Below are positions 16,503-24,032 of a stretch of DNA of 64,000 nucleotides, piece by piece. This DNA is from Candidatus Chlorohelix allophototropha (GTDB lineage: Bacteria > Chloroflexota > Chloroflexia > Chloroheliales > Chloroheliaceae). Location of the stretch: contig NZ_CP128399.1 in the NCBI RefSeq assembly GCF_030389965.1, positions 1,444,934-1,508,933 on the forward strand, written 5' to 3'. Numbering within the stretch: the stretch's first letter is position 1; each line of letters starts with the position of its first letter. The translations under genes were made by a program, and so were the position numbers. Under the pieces are notes generated by a model. That model was not told the DNA's origin, did not search any database, and saw only the letters and a program-made list of their open reading frames with translations.

Positions 16503-17681
16503 CTAGATAAAGGCATTCCCGCTCACATAATACACCACCAAAACCCAAACACTTAGAAACAAGCTTGCGAGTAAGCTATAGATTTGCAAGCGCTTAAAGA
16601 GCGTAATGGGTAGCAGGTATATAACCAGTATCAAACCCGTGGCGTTACGGGCGTGATCCACCAAATAGATATAGCTAGCGGTTGGTAGGAATAGTAAAAA
16701 CGCGACTTGGCACACTAATATAGATAACAGCAAATCGCCATAAGTTGCGCTAAGTCTGACAAATTTGCGATTCCAGAAAGGGCGCAACCGCCAGCCCAAC
16801 CACAGCAATGGTACTGTAGTTGCCAATACTATAGCGAATCGCTCTTCGAAGGGCGGATGATAACTTTCCGCGCCCCATAGCCCTGACAAAGGAAAGAAAT
16901 TGAAAGGATGCCCTGCGCTCAACCCATCCTGTCCAAACCACAGCCGTAAAAGTCCTTGCCAGAGGGCATAGGGTAGCAGCCAGCCCAACCCCAATTTCAC
17001 CACATTAGCCCACTCTTTGCGACTCAGGTAGTATAGCAATCCGCCCACACCGAACAGCAAGCCCAATTCCTTAGTCAGACTCGCCAACAGTAGCAGCACA
17101 GCGATTCGCCAAACCGCACTGGGTCGCACTAGGAAAAGCCATAACGCCAACGTTATAAAAAGAAAGCATAACGGCTCGCTCAAATCGTAGAGGTAGGCGC
17201 ACAACGTACCGGGCCAGAGAGCATAACCGAACGCCCATATTGGAGCGCGCCCCAAGCGGGTTAAAATGTTCCCCAACAGAAAAATCGTTGCCACAATTGA
17301 CCCAAAATTGACCAGCAGCAACATAAGTGGCACCAACTCAGCCTGTCCAAGCGACAGCAAACGCACTACCAACGGATAAAGTAGTCGCGCTACCCGGTAG
17401 GAGGGTTTATCCAGTTGGGTTGCTGGATGTAAAGGGTTCAAAGCCAAATCATAAAAAAACTGCCCATCGTAGCCGATTTTCTCCAAATTGATAGGACGCG
17501 CACCGTTAATATCCCAATTAGAACCGGGATGGATAAAGGCGAAAAGACGATCTGGCAAAGAGTGCAGTTGCGGCTGCAACGCTGGGGTGCGCCACAGTAC
17601 CAGCAGGGTTATCGCTAGGTACAGCCCTGCTACTAGTAGCGCAACTTTACCGGGCTTGAGCCGGATTACATAATTTAGCAA
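16503..17681 (-). CDS. Polytopic membrane protein, GT-C glycosyltransferase-like
   Basis: A 392-residue integral membrane protein with about ten hydrophobic helices. A periplasmic loop after helix 1 carries NLEKIGYDGQFFYDLALNP; the GYDGQFFY motif is typical of GT-C-like membrane glycosyltransferases linked to surface polysaccharide formation. GT-C enzymes use polyprenyl-phosphate sugars. The start is TTG with GAAGGAGGG 9 bases upstream. No other polysaccharide genes are adjacent, although a GH78-like enzyme lies two genes on. The precise activity cannot be set from the sequence. Confidence 0.7.
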   Translation of the reverse strand: MLNYVIRLKPGKVALLVAGLYLAITLLVLWRTPALQPQLHSLPDRLFAFIHPGSNWDINGARPINLEKIGYDGQFFYDLALNPLHPATQLDKPSYRVARLLYPLVVRLLSLGQAELVPLMLLLVNFGSIVATIFLLGNILTRLGRAPIWAFGYALWPGTLCAYLYDLSEPLCFLFITLALWLFLVRPSAVWRIAVLLLLASLTKELGLLFGVGGLLYYLSRKEWANVVKLGLGWLLPYALWQGLLRLWFGQDGLSAGHPFNFFPLSGLWGAESYHPPFEERFAIVLATTVPLLWLGWRLRPFWNRKFVRLSATYGDLLLSILVCQVAFLLFLPTASYIYLVDHARNATGLILVIYLLPITLFKRLQIYSLLASLFLSVWVLVVYYVSGNAFI

Positions 17682-17702
17682 AAACCCTCCTTCAAAAATT
17701 TA

Positions 17703-17725
17703 GACAAAGGGTAAAACCCCCTGTC
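17703..17725. repeat. Dispersed AGACAAGG palindrome, copy 5 (degenerate)
   Basis: GACAAAGGGT...CCCCCTGTC around AAAA, between the membrane protein start and the small ORF downstream of it on the map. Confidence 0.55.
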
Positions 17726-17762
17726 CAAAACAAATCTTAGAATAATAACCGCTTTGAAGGGT

Positions 17763-17918
17763 TTATGGATTCTTGCGAGAGCCACCACCTGATGGTACGC
17801 TATCGATAAACCCGTTGACTAGGGCAGAAGCAGCTTTCAATACTTCTTCGGACTGCGCTTGGGTCATTTTACCACCCTTCACCAACAGGTCAAGTTGGTT
17901 TTTGAAGCTATTCAGCAT
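17763..17918 (-). CDS. Small protein, 51 residues, unknown
   Basis: An ATG at 17918 opens a 51-codon frame that encodes an amphipathic, helix-rich peptide: MLNSFKNQLDLLVKGGKM, then TQAQSEEVLKAASALVNGF and a Gly/Ser-rich end. AAAAGGTG lies about 10 bases upstream. The frame stays open 12 bases further to a GTG. The composition (charged helix, sensible codon use) looks coding. It lies upstream of the membrane-protein gene on the same strand. The function is unknown and it could be a remnant of a longer protein. Confidence 0.5.
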   Translation of the reverse strand: MLNSFKNQLDLLVKGGKMTQAQSEEVLKAASALVNGFIDSVPSGGGSRKNP

Positions 17919-18062
17919 AGTAGCCAGCACCTTTTGCCGTTTTATACCCGTATAACAAGAGCCGGTTCTGCTTAACCATGAAACTATCGCAAGCCCTTCC
18001 AGACTATACTACCTATAATATAAAGACACAGCTTAGGGCGAATCCTTATGCTATTTTCATAG

Positions 18063-18281
18063 ATTGGGCTTTATATTGGTGATACCACTTTTAGTCAAAT
18101 TCAGCCTAAAATCGACAAAATTTATGACAAGCTATTCTGGGGCAACAACCTGCCCTCCGTCACACCAACAAACTACCGCTATATCCCGCGCTGGCACAAG
18201 CTGGAAATTGAATTACTACAACAAATCCTCGGCAACGGTTTATCCATGTTTCACCAAAAGCTAAAAATCCCCGCCCCTTGA
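18063..18281 (+). pseudogene. Gene remnant (C-terminal fragment) without a start
   Basis: The plus strand reads a protein-like 72-residue stretch, IGDTTFSQIQPKIDKIYDKL, then FWGNNLPSVTP, NYRYIPRWHKLEIELLQQIL and HQKLKIPAP before a TGA. It has a normal amino-acid mix, but a stop precedes it and no ATG, GTG or TTG lies near its beginning. It appears to be the 3' end of a decayed gene. The family is not recognised. Confidence 0.4.
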
Positions 18282-18361
18282 GAAAAAGATAATAGCATAG
18301 ACAAGATAAGGCTAAGCAACCTAGCTGCTCTAGTCGGACGAGTGGCTGCATTTTGTCACGG

Positions 18362-18390
18362 TTGACGCTCAAGGGAGCAGCGCGTATAAT
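18362..18390 (+). promoter_or_regulatory. Sigma-70 type promoter of the methyltransferase-prfB unit
   Basis: TTGACG (18362-18367) and TATAAT (18385-18390) with a 17-base spacer, 34 bp before the TTG start. The following genes are closely packed, so it may drive the methyltransferase, prfB and the phosphatase. Confidence 0.85.
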
Positions 18391-18423
18391 CGATTGTCTT
18401 GAAATAATGCGATAGGAGCTAAA

Positions 18424-19194
18424 TTGAGCGGTACGGGAAACCCACTGGCACACCAACTGGAAGTCGCCAGCCATTATGATAAAGTCTGGCTGGAAGAGGA
18501 CGGCAAAATCGGGGAAAGCTGGGAAAGCTGGAACTTTTTCCGTATGCGCCCCAGCGCCCATTACGAGGGCTTGGACGCATTGGGCGATTTGCGCAGTAAG
18601 CGCGTGCTTGACCTCGGCTGTGGGGTGGGCTATAGCGCCCTAGAATTGGCACAACGCGGAGCGCATGTGGTCGCACTCGACCTCTCGGCGCAAGGACTAA
18701 CCACTACCCTGCAACGCGCCAACCACTATGACGTTCCAATGCAAGCGGTACGCGCCAGCGTGGAAGTGTTGCCCTTTGCCGACCAAAGCTTCGATGTAGT
18801 ATTCGCGCAGAACTTCCTGATGCACGTCTCGCCGGAGAAGGTGGGATATGAAGCGTGGCGCGTTCTGAAACCGGGCGGCAAGGCAGTCTTCATCGAACCG
18901 CTCTCACATCACCCCCTCATAAAATTGTACCGTGCCCTCTTCTCTTCATATAAAGGAACGCGCCCACGCTGGTGTACCCGCGAGGATTTGACGCAACTAG
19001 CCGCGCCTTTCGCCCATTCCAACACCAGGCAATTTTACTTGCTCAGTACGTTGGCAAGCATGGGTTTTATTCAAAGCCGCGAATGGTTGCTCAAACCCGT
19101 TTGGACAATGCTCAACGGGGCAGATAGTGTACTTGGAAAGATACCGCCTGTGCAAAAAATGGGTTGGGTGTCACTAACATTGCTTGAAAAATAA
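18424..19194 (+). CDS. Class I SAM-dependent methyltransferase
   Basis: A 256-residue methyltransferase with motif I VLDLGCGVGYSALELA near residue 60, the acidic loop VVALDLS, motif LPFADQSFDVVFA and the post-motif VLKPGGKAVFIEP. This is the UbiE/Methyltransf_11 type; the methyl acceptor is unknown. The start is TTG, supported by TAGGAGC about 6 bases upstream. Its stop lies 8 bp before prfB, so the two are probably cotranscribed, although no functional link to translation termination is visible in its motifs. Confidence 0.88.
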   Translation: MSGTGNPLAHQLEVASHYDKVWLEEDGKIGESWESWNFFRMRPSAHYEGLDALGDLRSKRVLDLGCGVGYSALELAQRGAHVVALDLSAQGLTTTLQRANHYDVPMQAVRASVEVLPFADQSFDVVFAQNFLMHVSPEKVGYEAWRVLKPGGKAVFIEPLSHHPLIKLYRALFSSYKGTRPRWCTREDLTQLAAPFAHSNTRQFYLLSTLASMGFIQSREWLLKPVWTMLNGADSVLGKIPPVQKMGWVSLTLLEK

Positions 19195-19202
19195 GGGGTA
19201 AA

Positions 19203-20346
19203 ATGGCAGATTATAACGAATTGAAAGCTCAATTGAACGACCTCAAAGCGCGGGTCGAGGAAATCGAGGTGCGTCTTTGACTTACCTGCCAAGCGTAAGG
19301 AAGTAACCAAACTCGAAACCGAATCCACCGAAGCGGGCTTCTGGGATGAGCAGGCGAAAGCGCAAGTCACTATGCGCCGCCTCACCGGCTTGCAGGAAGA
19401 AACCACTTTCTGGAGCGAGTACAGGCAGCGTATTCTGGACGCGCTGGAACTGCTCGAACTGCTCGAACTGGAGGACGATGATAGCTCGTTCGCCGAGTTG
19501 CAAAAAGACCTAGCAGAATTGCAACGCGAAATGGGCGAGCGCGAGTTTGACCTGATGTTCAGTGGACCTTACGATGATCGCACTGCGCTGCTCACCATTA
19601 GCGCGCGCGAAGGCGGCACGGACAGTCAGGATTGGGCGGAAATGGTGCTGCGGATGTATTCGCGCTGGGCTGAGAAAAAACGCTTCAAGGTGCAATTGGT
19701 GGACTTATCACCCGGTGAAGAAGCAGGCATCAAAAGCGCAACGCTGGAAATAGATGGACGCAACGCCTACGGTTTGGCGCGATCGGAAGCAGGGCAGCAT
19801 CGGTTGGTGCGTCTCAGCCCTTTTGACGGCAATCACCGTCGCCATACCAGTTTCGCGCTGGTAGAAGTGCTACCGGAGGTAGAGGACAACATCGAAATCG
19901 AGGTGCGCGATGAAGATGTCCGGGTGGATACTTACCGGGCAACAGGCGCAGGCGGGCAGCACATCAACAAAACCGATAGCGCGGTGCGAATGACTCACCT
20001 GACAAGCGGTATCGTAGTAACCTGCCAGAACGAACGCTCGCAACTGCAAAATCGCGAAATGGCGCTCAAAATGTTGAAAGCGCGTTTGCTAGAGCGCGAA
20101 ATCGAGCGGCGCGAGGAAGAACAGGCGCGTTTGAAAGGCGAACATCGCACGACCGGGTGGGGTAGCCAGATTCGCAGCTACGTGTTGCACCCTTATAATA
20201 TGGTGAAAGATCACCGCACCGGCTTTGAAACTAGCGATACCACCGCCGTGCTGGACGGCGAAATTGACGGCTTTATGGAAGCGTACCTGCGCTGGAATAT
20301 CGGGCGGGGCGAAAGCAGTATAGACACAGCAGACGACGATGAATAA
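19203..20346 (+). CDS. prfB: Peptide chain release factor 2 with programmed +1 frameshift
   Basis: RF2, about 380 residues, made from two frames. Translation starts at the ATG 19203 (ribosome site AAGGGG), runs 25 codons to CTT at 19275-19277, meets an in-frame TGA, and shifts +1 into the frame that starts GAC at 19279. The main frame carries RLSPFDGNHRR (SPF anticodon-like tripeptide, specific for UGA/UAA) and GAGGQHINKTDSAVR (GGQ, which triggers peptidyl-tRNA hydrolysis). The frameshift is the classical autoregulation of prfB: low RF2 favours frameshifting. The gene overlaps the following phosphatase gene by 8 bases. Confidence 0.96.
19266..19281 (+). promoter_or_regulatory. prfB programmed frameshift site
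   Basis: GAGGTG-CGT-CTT-TGA-C. The slippery CTT is followed by TGA C, and a Shine-Dalgarno-like GAGGTG sits exactly three bases before CTT, the same spacing as in Escherichia coli prfB. Confidence 0.93.
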
Positions 20347-21034
20347 TCAGGGCAAATTTAATTACTCCGGTTTGCATACCGAGCCGCAAGATTTGAGCAG
20401 GGACGAAATCGGGACGGGTGGCACAATCTGGCTGGCGCGTCATGGGGAAGTTTATAATCCCGGCGCAATCTTCTACGGGCGCATGCCACGCTTCGGGTTG
20501 AGCGCAACCGGACGCAAAGAAGCCGCCATCACCGGGAAGTTCCTATGCGGGCAACCTATCGCGGCAGCGTACTCCTCACCATTGCTGCGGGCGCGTCAGA
20601 CTGTCGCGATTATGGCAAAATGTTACCCGCATCTGAAACCGCGCCAAAGCAAGCTATTGCTGGAAGTGCGCACCCAATATCAGGGTCGCTTGCAGAGCGA
20701 GTTGGGCGATTATAATTTTTACGAGCCAATTGCTTCGCCTGATGACGAGGATTTGAACGATGTGCTGGCACGGGTGCTAACCTTTTTCAAGCGCACCTTG
20801 AAAGAATATCACGGTAAGCATGTGCTGGCGGTTTCACATGGCGATCCGGTGGTGGTGACGCACGCTCATTTTGTGGGCTTGCCCATCAAGTTGGCAAGTA
20901 TTCGCCAACCCAACCTGTATCCGCAGCACGCTTCCATCACTCGCTACGACTTCCCACCGGAGGGTTACACCGAGGACATCTCACGGGTGCGGGTTAGTTA
21001 TTATCATCCCCCGGCGGATTTTGGGGAGTCTTGA
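20339..21034 (+). CDS. Histidine phosphatase (phosphoglycerate mutase-like) family protein
   Basis: A 231-residue protein of the histidine phosphatase superfamily. The catalytic LARHGE lies at residues 32-37, the Arg in SSPLLRARQT follows, and the second His is in VSHGDPV near residue 168. Members dephosphorylate sugars, nucleotides or proteins; this sequence does not identify which. It has an N-terminal extension of about 27 residues before the fold. Its ATG lies inside the last codons of prfB (8-base overlap), which implies coupled translation. Confidence 0.88.
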   Translation: MNNQGKFNYSGLHTEPQDLSRDEIGTGGTIWLARHGEVYNPGAIFYGRMPRFGLSATGRKEAAITGKFLCGQPIAAAYSSPLLRARQTVAIMAKCYPHLKPRQSKLLLEVRTQYQGRLQSELGDYNFYEPIASPDDEDLNDVLARVLTFFKRTLKEYHGKHVLAVSHGDPVVVTHAHFVGLPIKLASIRQPNLYPQHASITRYDFPPEGYTEDISRVRVSYYHPPADFGES

Positions 21035-21112
21035 GTTAAGACAAGGGTTTGAGCAAATCACCTGAAACGAAAAGTATATGAATTATCTGACATACAAAAG
21101 AGGGTCGAATAA

Positions 21113-21886
21113 ATGGCTGTGAGCGCTACTTGCCGCTTTAACTGCGGAACTTGCGAAACTGAACTGGAACAGAATGGCTTTGTTTACTTCGATGCGATTG
21201 AAACAGAGCTAACCGCGAAATTGTTGGAGCATGAAGTCAACCGCGAAACTTGCCCCAACTGCATGGCGGATAATATCCTGCCGCTGCCGCTAGTGTTCCA
21301 CGACGGCGAACGACAATTGCTGGTGGCATACGTGCCGGGGGTGGAGCAGATGTCGCAGGAGGATATTGCCGATGCCTTGCGCCTACCCTACGAAACCGCC
21401 ATTACTGACATCGCCGAACGTATGGGCATCGAGTTTCCCGAACCGGATGCCGCCGCTTTCCCGCGGGGCGAGGAAGAACTCTACACCCGCTTTTCCGCGC
21501 TTACTCAAGAGCAAGCTGCCGAACTATTGCCCGAATATCTCTTGCGCCCTACCGTTGTCAGCAGCCTTGATGTGGTAATCGCGATGGTACAAGCAGTGCA
21601 GGAAGGCATGGGTACGCAGGAAGTGCTGGAAGATATGGCACGGCTGCAACTTATCAACGCCCTAATCGAAACCCGCGACGACCCCATTGCCCGCCGCAAA
21701 GTGCTACGTCATAACGAGCCATATCTCGATGAGGAGCTTTTCGAGGTTATTGATACCCTGAGCGAGCAAATGGTCGAAGAAGGCAATATTGAACTCGGCG
21801 GAAAGTTACAGCTAGTTCGCCACGAAATTTTGCGCTACAAAAATGTGCAAGAGACTAAGGCGAAAAAGAAGAAGGATAAAGAATAG
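21113..21886 (+). CDS. CpXC-domain protein
   Basis: A 257-residue protein. The N-terminal 80 residues match the CpXC zinc-ribbon domain: paired cysteines near residues 7-14 and CPNC near 44-47, followed by LPLVFHDGERQLLVAYVPG. The rest is helical and acidic, ending in a Lys-rich tail (KAKKKKDKE). CpXC proteins are widespread but uncharacterised. AGAGGG lies before the ATG. It converges with the WD40 lipoprotein, sharing a hairpin terminator. Confidence 0.82.
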   Translation: MAVSATCRFNCGTCETELEQNGFVYFDAIETELTAKLLEHEVNRETCPNCMADNILPLPLVFHDGERQLLVAYVPGVEQMSQEDIADALRLPYETAITDIAERMGIEFPEPDAAAFPRGEEELYTRFSALTQEQAAELLPEYLLRPTVVSSLDVVIAMVQAVQEGMGTQEVLEDMARLQLINALIETRDDPIARRKVLRHNEPYLDEELFEVIDTLSEQMVEEGNIELGGKLQLVRHEILRYKNVQETKAKKKKDKE

Positions 21887-21912
21887 GCGTAGTAGCTCGC
21901 CTATCGTCTAGC

Positions 21913-21942
21913 AATAAAGGGGCAGACTTACGAGTCTACCCC
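21913..21942 (-). terminator. Intrinsic terminator of the WD40 lipoprotein gene
   Basis: On the minus strand GGGGTAGACT pairs with AGTCTGCCCC (one G-T pair) across a 4-base loop, followed by TTTATT. It lies between two convergent genes and may stop both. Confidence 0.6.
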
Positions 21943-21957
21943 ACAACAAAGCTTTTA

Positions 21958-23529
21958 TTAATTAGCCGGAACACTCCACAAACTCACACCGTTCATATTG
22001 GCGCTTGCCAAGTTTTTATTGTCCGATGAAAAAGCCACAGATAATATTTCCTTTGTATCACCCCTCAAGATATATACCTGATTGTTGGTAGCAATATCCC
22101 AGATTCTTATAGTTCTATCGGCGCTACCGGAAGCCAACCGCTTACCATCCGGCGAAAAAGCTACGCTATTAACCTGATCCAGATGCCCTTCCAGTTGGGA
22201 TAATACTTTGCCTGTAGCCGTGTCCCATATCATAACTGTACCAGACTTGCTGCCAGAAGCCAGCAATTTGCCATCCGGCGAAAAGGCAACCATACCCGGT
22301 TGCGAAAGCGTTTTCTCCATTTGCAGGATTTGCTTTTCAGTTTCCAAATCCCATAGAGAAACACTACCCGAATATGTAGCGGAGGCTATTAATTTCCCAT
22401 CCGGAGAATAGGCAAGTCCAGTCACCATGCTGTAATTTTGAGTCAGGGTATGCAAAGGCTGTCCTGTCTCCGCATCCCAAACAATAATTTTCCCTTCCAT
22501 TGAACCTGACGCTAAGGTCTTTCCATCAGGCGACCACGCAACAGTTCTGACCCCTTGGTTATGCCCTCTCAGGCTAAACTTTTCTTTGCCTCCTGCCAGT
22601 TCCCAAACTCTGACGATATTATCTATTCCACTCCCGACCAAGAATTTGCCGTCAGCAGAGAAAGCCAGTGTATCCACACCAAGATCGCCAACAGTTAAAT
22701 TTAAAGCGGTGTACCCTCCCGCCACATTCCAAACCTTGATGGAATTAGAATACCCTCCATATGCAACTAATTTGCCATCAGGAGAATAGGCAATCGCTTT
22801 ATCCGCAAAAAAGCTATCCAAATGCTGCCTTTCCTGACCAACCGGGAGGCGATACAACATTATCTGAAGATCCACTAAAGGAGGAGTGCCGTAACCACCG
22901 TCTGAAGTAGCTAAATTCGTTATAACCGGAGGCTCAATACCGGTAGCGTTTCTGACATCCAGTACCTTTCCATCAGACCACCGCACCAGCCGAATATTCC
23001 AACTCAATTGATAAGCGGGTGTGGTCTTATCGGAAGGAGAAGGTGTACCAGTGGGACGGTACGTACCTGTTTGCGATCTAGTTTGCCGGATACAAACTAC
23101 CGTCATATCTTCGGTTGGTGAGGACTTGGCAGAGATAAATTGGGTTTGATAGGGTGAAATAACCCAACCTTTCTGGTTATATTCCTCTTTTACCAGAATC
23201 AGTGTACGCCCTTCAACATTGCCGTTTTCCACAGTTTTGTAGGCAGGAGCAGCCTCACACATTGGAGCGGCTTTAGCTAAAAATGTTCCAGCCGCAGGGG
23301 TAGGGGTAGGTGGTATCGGGGTAGGGGTGGGTGGTATTGGCGTAGCGGTCGGGGTAGGGGTGGGTGGTATCGGCGTGGCGGTCGGGGTAGGAGTAGGTGG
23401 TATTGGCGTAGCAGTCGGGGTAGGAGTGGGTGGTATCGGCGTAGCAGTCGGATCACCACAAGCAGCCAACACTAAAGTCAAGATTATCGAAAAAAATACC
23501 ATTAGCAAAATCGATCGCCAGCGATTCAT
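21958..23529 (-). CDS. Lipoprotein with Pro/Thr linker and seven WD40 repeats
   Basis: A 523-residue exported lipoprotein. The signal peptide ends in the lipobox LVLAAC (Cys about 24). A linker of repeated TPIPPTPTPTA units runs to about residue 80. A beta domain follows (about 85-240). Seven WD40 repeats fill about 245-523, each with the pattern AxSPDGK-LxSG-xxxIxxWD (for example AFSPDGKRLASGSADRTIRIWD). Seven blades make one complete propeller, normally a protein-interaction platform. Lipid attachment puts it on the outer face of the membrane. AAGGAG precedes the ATG. A second lipoprotein in the window (33613-34131) shares the ACGDPT-Pro/Thr N-terminus. Confidence 0.88.
   Translation of the reverse strand: MNRWRSILLMVFFSIILTLVLAACGDPTATPIPPTPTPTATPIPPTPTPTATPIPPTPTPTATPIPPTPTPIPPTPTPAAGTFLAKAAPMCEAAPAYKTVENGNVEGRTLILVKEEYNQKGWVISPYQTQFISAKSSPTEDMTVVCIRQTRSQTGTYRPTGTPSPSDKTTPAYQLSWNIRLVRWSDGKVLDVRNATGIEPPVITNLATSDGGYGTPPLVDLQIMLYRLPVGQERQHLDSFFADKAIAYSPDGKLVAYGGYSNSIKVWNVAGGYTALNLTVGDLGVDTLAFSADGKFLVGSGIDNIVRVWELAGGKEKFSLRGHNQGVRTVAWSPDGKTLASGSMEGKIIVWDAETGQPLHTLTQNYSMVTGLAYSPDGKLIASATYSGSVSLWDLETEKQILQMEKTLSQPGMVAFSPDGKLLASGSKSGTVMIWDTATGKVLSQLEGHLDQVNSVAFSPDGKRLASGSADRTIRIWDIATNNQVYILRGDTKEILSVAFSSDNKNLASANMNGVSLWSVPAN
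23296..23454. repeat. 33-bp tandem repeat encoding the Pro/Thr linker
   Basis: About four to five units of 33 bases, each encoding an 11-residue TPIPPTPTPTA block of the WD40 lipoprotein. The units differ by synonymous changes, so they were copied and then drifted. The repeat is a likely site of length variation between strains. Confidence 0.75.
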
Positions 23530-24032
23530 GATTCTTGCTCCTTTTCAAACTTTGTTCGGATTATTAACCACTCCATTACACCTGTTTTAAAAACTAACCA
23601 AGGAAAGGAATATAGGTGGATAAACTTTACAGCCTTCTACATAAATGGCAAGTTTATGTAGAAGTTTTCAACATGAAATAAATGTGGAGCTTGTTAGCTA
23701 TCTATAAAGAGTAATAAAAAGAGTTTTGCAGTTCATGCAACCTTTATTACTATATAGAAAGCGGTTCAGGCGAAGCTAGCTAAGCTAAATATTTTCAACT
23801 AATACGAGTTTATTTAGTGTTCCCTCTTTATAATTTACAATGAATTGGTTAAAAAAGTGGTTAAAATAAAGCTCCAGTATTCCGGTTGGAAATTTAAAGT
23901 TTCCGCGCACAAAAAAGCACGCTACTTGGCAGAGCGTGCCGAGCATATACGTTTCTTAGAGCTTTCGCGCAGAAGGTTTTCTGGTAAGGAACTTAAGCAA
24001 ATTGTCGCTATTGCAGGCTAGAATAAAGCTAT
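23530..24032. other. 503-bp intergenic region
   Basis: AT-rich spacer between two minus-strand genes. It contains the lipoprotein ribosome site (AAGGAGC) and the histidine kinase terminator at 23911-23940. No gene, RNA or other repeat was recognised. Confidence 0.55.
23911..23940 (-). terminator. Intrinsic terminator after the hybrid histidine kinase
   Basis: On the minus strand GCACGCT pairs with AGCGTGC, followed by TTTTTTG. Stem and flanks resemble the terminator at 29207-29238. Confidence 0.75.

Larger units (their letters stand above)
17919..18423. other. 505-bp region without an intact gene
   Basis: It contains the gene remnant at 18063-18281 and the promoter at 18362-18390. The rest shows no RNA gene or repeat that I can support. 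Confidence 0.55.

Noticed and set aside
23296..23454. CRISPR-like or iteron array in the lipoprotein gene
   Set aside because: The 33-bp units encode a Pro/Thr linker in frame and differ mostly at synonymous positions, so protein repetition explains them.
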